64,000 nt of DNA from assembly GCF_004353905.1 (NCBI RefSeq), contig NZ_SMOD01000012.1, positions 62,001-126,000 on the forward strand, read 5' to 3'. The notes beneath the pieces were generated by a model. It saw only the letters and a program-made list of their open reading frames with translations. It was not told the origin of the DNA and ran no database searches. Positions 33,726-41,292 of this stretch are shown here, one piece after another; position 1 is the stretch's first letter, and every line of letters begins with the position of its first letter. Made by a program: the position numbers and the translations under genes. The stretch comes from Paraburkholderia guartelaensis (GTDB lineage Bacteria; Pseudomonadota; Gammaproteobacteria; Burkholderiales; Burkholderiaceae).

Positions 33726-34853
33726 ATGAAGAATTCGATTGCAATCATCGGTGCGGGACTCGGTGGGCTCATGCTCGCCCGGGTTCTGCACGTTCACGGC
33801 ATTGACTCGACGATCTTCGAGGCGGAGGCCTCGGCGAATGCGCGAGCGCAGGGAGGCATGCTCGATATTCACGAGAACAACGGACAACGCGCGCTCAAGG
33901 CAGCGGGACTCTTCGACCAGTTCCTCGAGATCATCCATCCCGGCGGTCAGGCGACGCGGGTCCTCGATCAGCATGGCCGGGTCCTCTACGAGCAAGGCGA
34001 CGACGGAACGGGCGGACGGCCCGAAGTCCCGCGTGGCGAGTTGCGGCGGATTCTGCTGGATTCGCTTCCCGCCGGCACGGTGCGATGGGGGCATAAAGCC
34101 GTAGCGGTGTCGCCGCTCGGCGGCGGCCGGCACGTCGTGACGTTTGCCGACGGCTCCACCGTGAATACCGACCTTCTCGTGGGCGCCGACGGCGCCTGGT
34201 CGAAAGTTCGTCCGCTGCTATCGGACGCGAAACCGGCCTATGTCGGCACGGTATTCGTCGAAACGTATCTCTTCGATTGCGACACGCGTCACAAGGCGAG
34301 CGCACAAGCGGTTGGCGAAGGCGCGATGTTCGCGCTCGCGCCGGGAAAAGGCATTGCGGCGCATCGCGAACCGGATGGCGTGCTGCACACGTATGTGCAA
34401 CTGAACCAGTCGAGCGACTGGATCGACAGCATCGACCAGTCCGATCCGGCGGCAGTGCTGGCCACGGTTGCGAAAGCGTTCGATGGCTGGGCGCCGGAGC
34501 TGACTGCGCTCATCACCGACGGAGAAACGGCCCCAGTGGTGCGCCCAATTCATTCGCTACCGGTAGAGCACAAATGGCCGCGCACGCCTGGCGTCACATT
34601 GCTCGGCGATGCAGCGCACCTGATGATCCCGTCGGGTGAAGGGGCGAACCTGGCCATGTTCGATGGCGCTGAACTCGCGAAGGCTATCGCTGCCTATCCC
34701 GGCAACATGGAGGCCGCGCTCCTCGCGTACGAGACAGCACTTTTCCATCGCAGCGCGCGCGAAGCGGCAGCGGCGAAAGAGGTGCTCGATGTTTGTCTTG
34801 GTGGCGACGCGCCGCGAAGCCTCGTCGATTTCTTCTCGATCCATCAACCCTAG
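33726..34853 (+). CDS. FAD-dependent monooxygenase (TetX-like)
   Basis: A 375-residue group A flavoprotein monooxygenase. The N-terminal FAD site is IAIIGAGLGGLMLARVLHVHG, then QGGMLDIHENNGQRAL, LLVGADGAWSKVR (DG motif) and GVTLLGDAAHLMIPSGEGANLAMFDG (GD motif). This order and wording resemble the TetX/tetracycline-hydroxylase and related small-molecule hydroxylases. The chosen ATG at 33726 directly precedes the Rossmann strand. It is under a divergent TetR gene with a double operator, the usual set-up for a drug or plant-metabolite inducible enzyme. The substrate is unknown, and tetracycline activity should not be assumed. Confidence 0.87.
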   Translation: MKNSIAIIGAGLGGLMLARVLHVHGIDSTIFEAEASANARAQGGMLDIHENNGQRALKAAGLFDQFLEIIHPGGQATRVLDQHGRVLYEQGDDGTGGRPEVPRGELRRILLDSLPAGTVRWGHKAVAVSPLGGGRHVVTFADGSTVNTDLLVGADGAWSKVRPLLSDAKPAYVGTVFVETYLFDCDTRHKASAQAVGEGAMFALAPGKGIAAHREPDGVLHTYVQLNQSSDWIDSIDQSDPAAVLATVAKAFDGWAPELTALITDGETAPVVRPIHSLPVEHKWPRTPGVTLLGDAAHLMIPSGEGANLAMFDGAELAKAIAAYPGNMEAALLAYETALFHRSAREAAAAKEVLDVCLGGDAPRSLVDFFSIHQP

Positions 34854-35013
34854 CTACGTCCCTCGGCGCGGCCTCGCTGCCTGATTCGTCAACAGTGCGT
34901 CCCAAAAGAGGGCTTGCGTGATTAAACTCCGACTCATAGAATCCGAGTTATGCGTTGCGCAGGCGCGGCGCGGATCGACCGATTTCACGTATCCCTGCAT
35001 TGGAGAAGCAAAA

Positions 35014-36219
35014 ATGTCGAAGCGTATTCTTGTTATTGGGGCCGGCTTCGCCGGCATGTGGAGCGCGCTGAGCGCGGCGCGGCTGCTCGATGAGCAGGGG
35101 CGCACGGACGTGGAGATCACGCTGGTCGCACCGGACCCGCATCTGCATGTCCGTCCGCGTCTGTACGAAGAGGGCCCCGCGAACTTCCGCGCGCCGCTCA
35201 CGGAGATCTTCGAAGCGACTGGCGTCAAGTTCATACAGGGCACGGTCGAGCGTATTCACGCGGAGCGTCGCGCAGTGGATCTGATCAGCGTGGATGGCCA
35301 GTCCTCCACGCTCGGCTACGACCGACTCGTGCTGGCCACGGGCAGCCGGCTGTTCCGCCCGTCGATTCCGGGCCTGGCCGATCACACCTTCAGCGTGGAC
35401 CAGACCGACGAAGCGGTCGAACTGGAAGCGCACATCCGCGGTTTGGCCAGCCAGCCGGACTCGCCCGCGCGCAATACCGTGGTGGTGGCGGGTGGCGGAT
35501 TCACCGGCATCGAGACCGCTGCGGAAATGCCGGCACGTCTGCGCGCGGCGCTGGGCGAGCAAGCGAACGTGAAGGTGATCATCGTCGAGCGTAACGATGC
35601 AATCGGCCCCGACCTGGGCGCGGGCCCGCGCCCCGTTATCGAAGAGGCGCTGGGTTCGCTCGGCGTGACCTGGAAGCTCGGCTCGGGTGTGGCTTCAGTG
35701 GATGCCGGCGGCGTCACGACGACGGACGGCCAGCGTATCGAATCGAACACGGTGATCTGGACGGCCGGGCTGCGCGCGAGCACGCTGACCGCGCAGATTC
35801 CGGGGCGCCTCGACGCCATCGGGCGCCTTCACGTCGACCGCAATCTCGCGGTGGAGGGCGTGCCCGGTGTCTACGCGACGGGCGACGTCGCCCGCGCCGC
35901 CACCGACGACGAAGGCAATCACACGATGATGTCGTGCCAGCACGCGATGAACCTGGGGCGCTCGGCGGGCCACAACGTGGCTGCCGATCTACTCGGCCTC
36001 GCGCCGATTCCGTATAGCCAGCCGAAGTACGTGACCTGTCTGGATCTGGGCCCGTGGGGCGCGGTTTACACGGAAGGTTGGGAGCGCGAAGTGAAGTTGC
36101 AGGGTGCCGAGGCGAAGAAGCTCAAGCACCAGATCAACTCCGAGTGGATCTACCCGCCTCGCGCGGACCGTGAGCAGGCGCTGGCCGCTGCTGATCCGCT
36201 TCGCATCGTGGTTGCCTGA
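35014..36219 (+). CDS. NAD(P)/FAD-dependent oxidoreductase, type II NADH dehydrogenase-like
   Basis: A 401-residue disulfide-reductase-fold flavoprotein. FAD site ILVIGAGFAGMWSALSAARL, second Rossmann motif TVVVAGGGFTGIETAAEMPARL for NAD(P)H, and GVYATGDVARAATDDEG, the C-terminal FAD contact. The SCQHAMNLGRSAGHNVAADLLG helix is as in NDH-2-like proteins. Unlike energy-coupling NDH-2, it has no clear C-terminal membrane helix. It is followed by a bulged hairpin terminator and by a convergent Rrf2-type regulator with cysteine ligands, suggesting a role in redox or nitrosative stress. TGGAGA precedes the ATG at 35014. Confidence 0.87.
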   Translation: MSKRILVIGAGFAGMWSALSAARLLDEQGRTDVEITLVAPDPHLHVRPRLYEEGPANFRAPLTEIFEATGVKFIQGTVERIHAERRAVDLISVDGQSSTLGYDRLVLATGSRLFRPSIPGLADHTFSVDQTDEAVELEAHIRGLASQPDSPARNTVVVAGGGFTGIETAAEMPARLRAALGEQANVKVIIVERNDAIGPDLGAGPRPVIEEALGSLGVTWKLGSGVASVDAGGVTTTDGQRIESNTVIWTAGLRASTLTAQIPGRLDAIGRLHVDRNLAVEGVPGVYATGDVARAATDDEGNHTMMSCQHAMNLGRSAGHNVAADLLGLAPIPYSQPKYVTCLDLGPWGAVYTEGWEREVKLQGAEAKKLKHQINSEWIYPPRADREQALAAADPLRIVVA

Positions 36220-36249
36220 TCATTCAGGACGACGACGGCTTAGACTGCA

Positions 36250-36283
36250 CGCGGAAGCCTCGTTGGAGGCTCCGCGTTTTTCG
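36250..36283 (+). terminator. Rho-independent terminator after the NDH-like gene
   Basis: CGCGGAAGCCT and AGGCTCCGCG pair with one bulged base around CGTTGG, followed by TTTTT. It lies 31 bases after the stop and between convergent genes, so it may serve both directions. Confidence 0.75.
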
Positions 36284-36314
36284 CATGATAGAAGGGGCCG
36301 CAAAGCGATGGTCG

Positions 36315-36830
36315 TTACCCACGACGATTGGCAGCGCGCTCCGTGAACCAGTCCACCACATGATGGTGATAGCTGGCAGGCGCCTTTGAATACGCGCGAG
36401 TAGCGAGATCGGCGAGCGAGTGTTGCTTGAGCTCGGCGCGCATGGCGCGCTCGGCGCCCTGCATCACGGCATGAATCGAGCAGGTGCCGCGTGTGGCCCA
36501 TGCGGGCGGCTCATCGTCGAAAACGGCACATTGCGTGCGCACTTCGCGACAGTCGAAGAGCGCTTTTTCGCCGTCTATCGCGTCGACGACATCCAGCACC
36601 GAAATATTGCGCGCGGGTTTCGCGAGCCTGAAGCCGCCGCGTATGCCTTCGGTCGACTCGACGATGCCGGCCTTGGCGAGACGCGTGAAGAGCTTGGCGG
36701 CGTAGTCGACGGGCACCCCCTGCATTTCCGCCAGGTCGCGCACGCTCGCCTCGCGCACGCCGGCGGACGTGCCGGCAAGATAGAGCAGGCAATGCAGCCC
36801 GTATTCGACGCCCGTGCTGATGTGTGACAT
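36315..36830 (-). CDS. Rrf2 family regulator with three-cysteine cluster site
   Basis: A 171-residue Rrf2 regulator. The winged helix is at about 1-75 (VEYGLHCLLYLAG, VPVDYAAKLFTRLAKAGIVEST, GGFRLAKPARNISVLDVVDAI). Three cysteines, Cys94, Cys101 and Cys117, lie in the region that holds a [2Fe-2S] or [4Fe-4S] cluster in IscR, NsrR and RsrR; the spacing C-x6-C-x15-C is not that of classical NsrR. The ATG at 36828-36830 opens on an AT-rich promoter with ATAC-N11-GTAT (36835-36853). It may sense redox state or nitric oxide and control the convergent flavoprotein or distant genes. The cluster is an inference. Confidence 0.87.
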   Translation of the reverse strand: MSHISTGVEYGLHCLLYLAGTSAGVREASVRDLAEMQGVPVDYAAKLFTRLAKAGIVESTEGIRGGFRLAKPARNISVLDVVDAIDGEKALFDCREVRTQCAVFDDEPPAWATRGTCSIHAVMQGAERAMRAELKQHSLADLATRAYSKAPASYHHHVVDWFTERAANRRG

Positions 36831-37029
36831 GGTTATACGACGACTTTTTGTATCGGAGTTGCTAGGGTAGCGCAGTGCGGCCCCGAAGTCATCCGCTGCG
36901 TCGTCGTGTGCGCTCGGGCAGGCAGCGTGGCAGCGCCCGGCCATCGTGAGCGCGACGCGCGAATTCCTGTGCGAACATACGCGTACAAGTGGCGCTTTTC
37001 CTCGGTTGACACGGCCCGATGGAGGCAGC

Positions 37030-37407
37030 ATGAACAGAAACGGTGCGAACGGAACGATCGGCGCGATGGTGTTTGCGGCTATCGCAAGCTGCGCTGCCCA
37101 TGCGAACGCGCAAGCCGGTGTGAACGAGCCGGTCGGTGTGGTCGTGCAACGAATATCGGCATCGACACCCGGAAGCCGGCCGGATAGCTCGGTGGTGCGT
37201 GACGTTCGCCGTGCCATCAGGCGCGTTCCGGATCTCGACGATTCGGACATTCACATTCGCGTCAGCCACGGTGTCGTCACGCTCTCGGGCACGGTACCGG
37301 AGACCTGGCAAGTCGCGCGCGCGGCCAATGCGGCAAGGCCGGTGCTGGGCGTGAAGGCCGTGACGAACCGATTGAAAGCGAAAGAGGATGCGGCGGCCAG
37401 CGAGTAG
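37030..37407 (+). CDS. BON domain exported protein
   Basis: A 125-residue exported protein. A signal peptide ends near AHANA (residues 26-30). A single BON domain follows (about 55-115) with VVRDVRRAIRRVPDLDDSDIHIRVSHGVVTLSGTVPE, the typical strand and Gly pattern. BON proteins of the OsmY/Kbp type bind phospholipid or protect the envelope under osmotic stress. GGAGGC precedes the ATG at 37030. It is divergent from the Rrf2 gene. Confidence 0.83.
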   Translation: MNRNGANGTIGAMVFAAIASCAAHANAQAGVNEPVGVVVQRISASTPGSRPDSSVVRDVRRAIRRVPDLDDSDIHIRVSHGVVTLSGTVPETWQVARAANAARPVLGVKAVTNRLKAKEDAAASE

Positions 37408-37605
37408 CGTTCCGCGTGCTTCCTGGTAACTTGTACTCAAAAATCACATTCCAAAACGAGTACGTTAGCTAACAAACTTTCGTGAAGAGCCTCATGCGAT
37501 TGATTGTATGGGAGGCTATATGGGCACGCTATTGGCGTGCTTCAGCGCGCGAAACTTGAAAATGCGATGTCGCTGGGCGACGTCCAACTCGGCGCGCGGC
37601 CGGTT

Positions 37606-37795
37606 TCAATGTGCGAGGCGCTCGCGGCCTGGAATCTCACGGCCCCGAAGGAATGTATTCGATGCGCGCGTGACGAAGTCGATGGCTTTCTCGGGCGCCT
37701 CATCGTCGATGAGGCGCGTGAACCACAGGTACAGCATGTCGCCGGCTGGCGTCGGCAGCGCTACGACTGATTTATCCCAGTGACGTTTTGCGGAC
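37606..37795 (-). pseudogene. Coding-like remnant, 5' truncated, unknown family
   Basis: The minus strand is open for about 62 codons, from a TAG just after the SDR stop to a TGA at 37606-37608. It reads HWDKSVVALPTPAGDMLYLW and then RLIDDEAPEKAIDFVTRASN, which has the composition of a real protein but no start codon at its 5' end. I do not recognise the family. The rest of the gap 37408-37799 has no intact gene; it holds GTACTC...GAGTAC (37434-37464 region) and is AT-rich before 37500. Confidence 0.35.
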
Positions 37796-37799
37796 TAAG

Positions 37800-38552
37800 T
37801 CACCAAGGCAGAGGACCATCAAAGTTCGAGAACGTGCCTGTCGGTCCATTCGCATCAAGGAGAGCCAGGCGAACGGGTTCTCGCGCTGCATCCTCAACCG
37901 ATCCTGCGCCCTGTGCAAAGTTACTCATAGCGGTTGCAGTGAAGCCTGGACAGGCTGCGTTGACCTTGATGTTCGTGCCCTCCAGTTCAATGGCGAACGC
38001 TTGCGTGACGGCGTTGAGTGCCGCTTTCGAGGCTTGATAAGCGCCGACATACTGTCGCGAGAACTCCGACGGATTGTCCTTCAGCGTAAGGGAGCCACCT
38101 GCGCTCGAAATATTCACGATGCGTCCGGCAGGTGCTTGCCGGAGCAGCGGCAACATTGCCTGGGTAACGGCAACAACCCCAAACACGTTTGTCTCAAACA
38201 CGGTGGTCATATCGTCGACTGATACACGGCTCAGCTTGTCGCCGTCCCTCATTTCTTCGATAGGCGTCCCCGGCTGAATTGGACGCGAGATCCCCGCGTT
38301 GTTGACCAGCACATCGAGACGTCCCACAGTCTCCTCGATCTGCCTGGCTGCTTCCGCAATCGACGTTCGATCCGTCACATCGAGCTGGATAGCCTGGACC
38401 TCTCCGCCGATGCTTTTTGCTGCCGCCACGCCGAGGTCCAGCTTGCGGGCTCCGACGAGTACCTTGAAACCCTTCGCCGCCAGTTCCTTGGCGATCTGAA
38501 GGCCAATGCCTTTGTTCGCACCACTAACGAGTGCGACGGGTGTGCTCTGCAT
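37800..38552 (-). CDS. Short-chain dehydrogenase/reductase (carbonyl-reductase-like)
   Basis: A 250-residue classical SDR. NADP(H) motif SGANKGIGLQIAKELAAKG (about 11-29) with ARK in place of an acidic residue, which favours NADPH; NNAGI at about 89; SSAGGSL for the catalytic Ser; and YVGAYQASKAALN with the Tyr-x3-Lys pair. ANKGIGL is the wording of plant salutaridine/carbonyl reductase-like SDRs common in bacteria. The ATG at 38550-38552 faces a TetR gene across two palindromic operators, so it is probably the regulated target. The substrate is likely a reactive aldehyde, ketone or quinone. Confidence 0.88.
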   Translation of the reverse strand: MQSTPVALVSGANKGIGLQIAKELAAKGFKVLVGARKLDLGVAAAKSIGGEVQAIQLDVTDRTSIAEAARQIEETVGRLDVLVNNAGISRPIQPGTPIEEMRDGDKLSRVSVDDMTTVFETNVFGVVAVTQAMLPLLRQAPAGRIVNISSAGGSLTLKDNPSEFSRQYVGAYQASKAALNAVTQAFAIELEGTNIKVNAACPGFTATAMSNFAQGAGSVEDAAREPVRLALLDANGPTGTFSNFDGPLPW

Positions 38553-38607
38553 GTTTGCTCCGCTCAAAATGATGGGTGAAAGCGATTCGCCTACGGTAGA
38601 ATGCAAG

Positions 38608-38650
38608 CGGAACGTCGCTCCGGTTACTGACTATACGGAACAAGGTTCCG
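38608..38650. promoter_or_regulatory. Double operator CGGAAC-N3-GTTCCG for the TetR/SDR pair
   Basis: CGGAACAAGGTTCCG at 38636-38650 is a perfect 6-3-6 palindrome, and CGGAACGTCGCTCCG at 38608-38622 is the same with one mismatch; the centres are 28 bases apart. They lie between the divergent SDR and TetR starts. Confidence 0.7.
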
Positions 38651-38670
38651 TTTAGCAAGGGGAAAATGAA

Positions 38671-39294
38671 TTGAGCAGCAAAACGAACAAGTCCGCGAAC
38701 GAACTTGCGTCGCGCCCCGTGCGCGCTGACGCACGGCGCAACATAGACACGCTCCTGCGAACAGCACTGGCTGTTTTCGAATCCTCGGGAATCGATGCTC
38801 CGGTGCGCGAGATTGCGCAAAAGGCCGGTGTGGGCGTCGGCACGATCTATCGCCACTTCCCGCAACGTTCCGACCTTGTGGTGGCTGCGTTGTGCAGCGA
38901 GGTGGACGCCTGCGCGGACGCCGGCGCTGAACTTGCCGCCACGCTTGGCGCCGGAGAGGCGTTGCTGGAATGGGTTGACCGCTATGTTGAGTTCGTGACG
39001 AAGAGGCGTGGTCTCGCTGCCGCCCTCAATTCTGGCGACCCCGCGTTCAAGGCTTTGCCCCAGTATTTTTTGCAACGACTCCGTCCGGTCGTTCAGAGTC
39101 TCCTCGATGCAGCGATAGCTGCAGGCGAAATTCGCGACGGCGTCAAGCCAGATGAGCTTCTGTGTGCAGTGGGCGCACTCTGTGCCCCACTCGAATGTCC
39201 CGACCCACTTGATGCGAAGAGGTTGGTGAGTTTGTTTGTTGACGGATTGCGCTACGGTGCTTCTATCCGATCTCATCCCCCTTTGGTGCGCTGA
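38671..39294 (+). CDS. TetR family regulator
   Basis: A 207-residue repressor. The helix-turn-helix is at about 20-66 (IDTLLRTALAVFESSGIDAPVREIAQKAGVGVGTIYRHFPQRSDL split across this range), with recognition helix VGTIYRHFP. The start is a TTG at 38671 with AAGGGG 8 bases upstream; the ATG 5 bases earlier is in another frame and stops at once. It is divergent from the SDR gene, across two operators. Its 3' end overlaps the end of the convergent MFS gene by 32 bases. Confidence 0.88.
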   Translation: MSSKTNKSANELASRPVRADARRNIDTLLRTALAVFESSGIDAPVREIAQKAGVGVGTIYRHFPQRSDLVVAALCSEVDACADAGAELAATLGAGEALLEWVDRYVEFVTKRRGLAAALNSGDPAFKALPQYFLQRLRPVVQSLLDAAIAAGEIRDGVKPDELLCAVGALCAPLECPDPLDAKRLVSLFVDGLRYGASIRSHPPLVR

Positions 39295-40531
39295 TCGCGC
39301 TCTGCCAGCGTGGCGCGCGCCTACTTACCACCGCCTGGCCCAGCAGCGCGATAACTGCAAGGGCTAGTGGAACTAGCGACAGCCCGAGCACCGTGTTCCA
39401 TCCGTAGGTGGCCAGCAGGTCGCCCGACAGGAAGGAGCCGAAGGCCATCGTCCCGAACACGATGAAGTCATTGAGCGACTGCACACGCGCCTTTTCCTCG
39501 GGCTGATGGCATTCGAGCACGAGGGCTGACGCCCCTACAAAGCCGAAGTTCCAGCCCATGCCGAGCAGGATGAGCGTCAGCCAGAAGTGCGCCACATCGA
39601 CGCCCAGCAATCCGGTGGCCGCCGAAAGTGCCGTAAATGCCAGACCTGCCATAACAACCCGTTGAGCGCCGAAACGCGCAATCAGCCGGCCCGTGAAAAA
39701 GCCGGGCGCGTACATCGCGATAACGTGCCATTGAATCCCGAGGTTGGACGACCGCTGCGACAGTCCGCACATCCGCATCGCCAAAGGGGCGGCCGTCATG
39801 AGGAAATTCATCAGCAGGTACGAGACAACCGCACAGATCACGGCGGTAACAAATCGCGGCTGCCGGACGATGACGCCGATCGGGCGACCTCCAGCAGTCT
39901 CTGCCGCCGTAGGCTTGGAGAGGCGAACACCTTGCAGGACGAGTGCGGCCAGGGCGCCCACTGCTGCTTGCGCCAAAAAGGTCGCCGCGAATGTGTACGG
40001 CGACCACAGATTCATGGTCCACGTGACTAGCTGTGGGCCGATTACCCCAGCGAAAACTCCGCCTGCCATGACGAACGACAGCGCGCGGGGGCGTCGCTCC
40101 AGTGGGACGCAATCCGCGGCTGCGAAGCGGAAAGAAAGCACTACAGCGGCGTAAGCGCCGCCGAAAAACGTCGCGACGCAAAAGAGCCAGAATGAGCCCA
40201 GCATCACAGCCCAGGCCGCAAGCAGGCCGGCCAGCACGCCGCATGCGGTTCCCGCCATGAATGCAGTACGCCGCCCCCAGCGTTGGGCAACTGCCCCGGC
40301 CGGCAGCGAGGATGCCGCCATCCCCACCACAAATATCGAGATTGGCAGGGTCGCCAAAGCGTGACTGGGCGCGAGCGTGTTGCCAACGATAGCGCCGGTT
40401 GCATAGAAGACGGTCGAATTCGCGCCGGCAAGCGCCTGGGCAATCGTAAGCCTTGCGACATTGCCCCTGGCGTGCGCGTATTTGGACGAAGAGCGCCAGT
40501 CGCCGACGGTGCCCAGATTAACTTCTGACAT
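39263..40531 (-). CDS. MFS transporter, co-transcribed with thiol dioxygenase
   Basis: A 422-residue carrier with 12 hydrophobic segments; the loop AQRWGRRTAFMAG between helices 2 and 3 is the MFS signature, and GGAYAAVVLSFRFAAAD and WNFGFVGASALVLE recall YbfB/YcaD-like carriers. The ATG at 40529-40531 lies 8 bases after the stop of the thiol dioxygenase gene, so both are one operon. I infer that it takes up or exports the organosulfur substrate or product (for example a sulfinate or sulfite), but no residue proves this. A longer open frame upstream covers the dioxygenase gene and is not used. Confidence 0.86.
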   Translation of the reverse strand: MSEVNLGTVGDWRSSSKYAHARGNVARLTIAQALAGANSTVFYATGAIVGNTLAPSHALATLPISIFVVGMAASSLPAGAVAQRWGRRTAFMAGTACGVLAGLLAAWAVMLGSFWLFCVATFFGGAYAAVVLSFRFAAADCVPLERRPRALSFVMAGGVFAGVIGPQLVTWTMNLWSPYTFAATFLAQAAVGALAALVLQGVRLSKPTAAETAGGRPIGVIVRQPRFVTAVICAVVSYLLMNFLMTAAPLAMRMCGLSQRSSNLGIQWHVIAMYAPGFFTGRLIARFGAQRVVMAGLAFTALSAATGLLGVDVAHFWLTLILLGMGWNFGFVGASALVLECHQPEEKARVQSLNDFIVFGTMAFGSFLSGDLLATYGWNTVLGLSLVPLALAVIALLGQAVVSRRAPRWQSAISAPKGDEIG

Positions 40532-40539
40532 TGGATGGA

Positions 40540-41118
40540 TTACGCTGAAATCTCGGATTCGTTGGAATACCCGGAAATGAACGTCTTCGGCGTGCTCGTT
40601 GCCGGCTCGAAGACGTGACGCGAGATCCTCCCGATGTTGCCACCGTACACATGGACACTGATCGAGACGCGATCCTCGTACAGGTTGGAAACCCGATGTA
40701 TGTCGCCAGTGCGCGGAGAAATGCTCTCGACTGTTCCTGGGCCAAGGTCTTCGTCTCCGAGCGACCGCATGGGAAGGCCAGGCGAGCCGACTTCGAAGGA
40801 CTCCGCCCGCTCTCCACCCCTCAATATACCGATCAGCGCCCAGACCGTGTGGTTGTGAATCGGCGTTTTCTGGCCCGGCCCCCATACGAAACTGACAACC
40901 GAGAAACGGTCTGCCGAATCGGCATGGAGTAGGTACTGTTGATAATACTGAGGATGTGGTTGCGCGTACCGTTCCGGAAGCCAGTCATCCCGGCTGACGA
41001 GATCCGCGAGGAGTTCACGGCCTTGCCGCAAGATCTGGGTCTCATCGCCCGAAAAATCGTCCACGAGGTGCGTAAAGTCTCGCACGAAGCGGTCAAAGCA
41101 AGCGGGCGTCTCTTCCAT
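40540..41118 (-). CDS. mdo: Thiol dioxygenase, 3-mercaptopropionate dioxygenase type
   Basis: A 192-residue cupin of the cysteine dioxygenase superfamily. The iron ligands are His88 and His90 in PGQKTPIHNHTVW and His141 in SPRTGDIHRVSN. The outer-sphere Ser-x-His-x-Tyr triad is present as SVHVY (Ser154, His156, Tyr158). The text WGPGQ-TP-H-HTVW and the Gln pair in QYYQQYLLH point to the bacterial Gln-type 3-mercaptopropionate dioxygenase instead of Arg-type cysteine dioxygenase. It would add O2 to a thiol such as 3-mercaptopropionate to give a sulfinate. GGAGA precedes the ATG. It leads an operon with an MFS gene and has a LysR-type operator at 41238-41255, 120 bases upstream. The symbol is a family-based proposal. 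Confidence 0.85.
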   Translation of the reverse strand: MEETPACFDRFVRDFTHLVDDFSGDETQILRQGRELLADLVSRDDWLPERYAQPHPQYYQQYLLHADSADRFSVVSFVWGPGQKTPIHNHTVWALIGILRGGERAESFEVGSPGLPMRSLGDEDLGPGTVESISPRTGDIHRVSNLYEDRVSISVHVYGGNIGRISRHVFEPATSTPKTFISGYSNESEISA

Positions 41119-41237
41119 GAAATGTCTCCGGTGGTTAGATCTGTCGCAACTGCCCCCGGACCTTCTTCTGAACTTTGATGGTACTTAAGGAGGCGTCGGG
41201 GCTCTCCGGATTTTTGCTTCATCACTCTTCACGAGCA

Positions 41238-41255
41238 ATTGAATCTGACTTCAAT
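41238..41255. promoter_or_regulatory. LysR-type operator upstream of the thiol dioxygenase
   Basis: ATTGAATCTGACTTCAAT, an ATTGAA-N6-TTCAAT palindrome about 120 bases before the dioxygenase start. Near-identical text occurs at 42310-42325, and a variant overlaps the LysR start at 42210-42225. Confidence 0.7.
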
Positions 41256-41292
41256 CAGCGGCGCCAGCCGTTGCTTGACGCATGTCTCTGCG

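Noticed and set aside
33726..34853. Calling the enzyme a tetracycline-inactivating TetX
   Set aside because: Only the general fold and motifs agree; substrate-specific residues cannot be judged without alignment.
37504..37770. Plus-strand frame of 88 codons
   Set aside because: No ribosome site or family; the opposite strand carries the more protein-like remnant.
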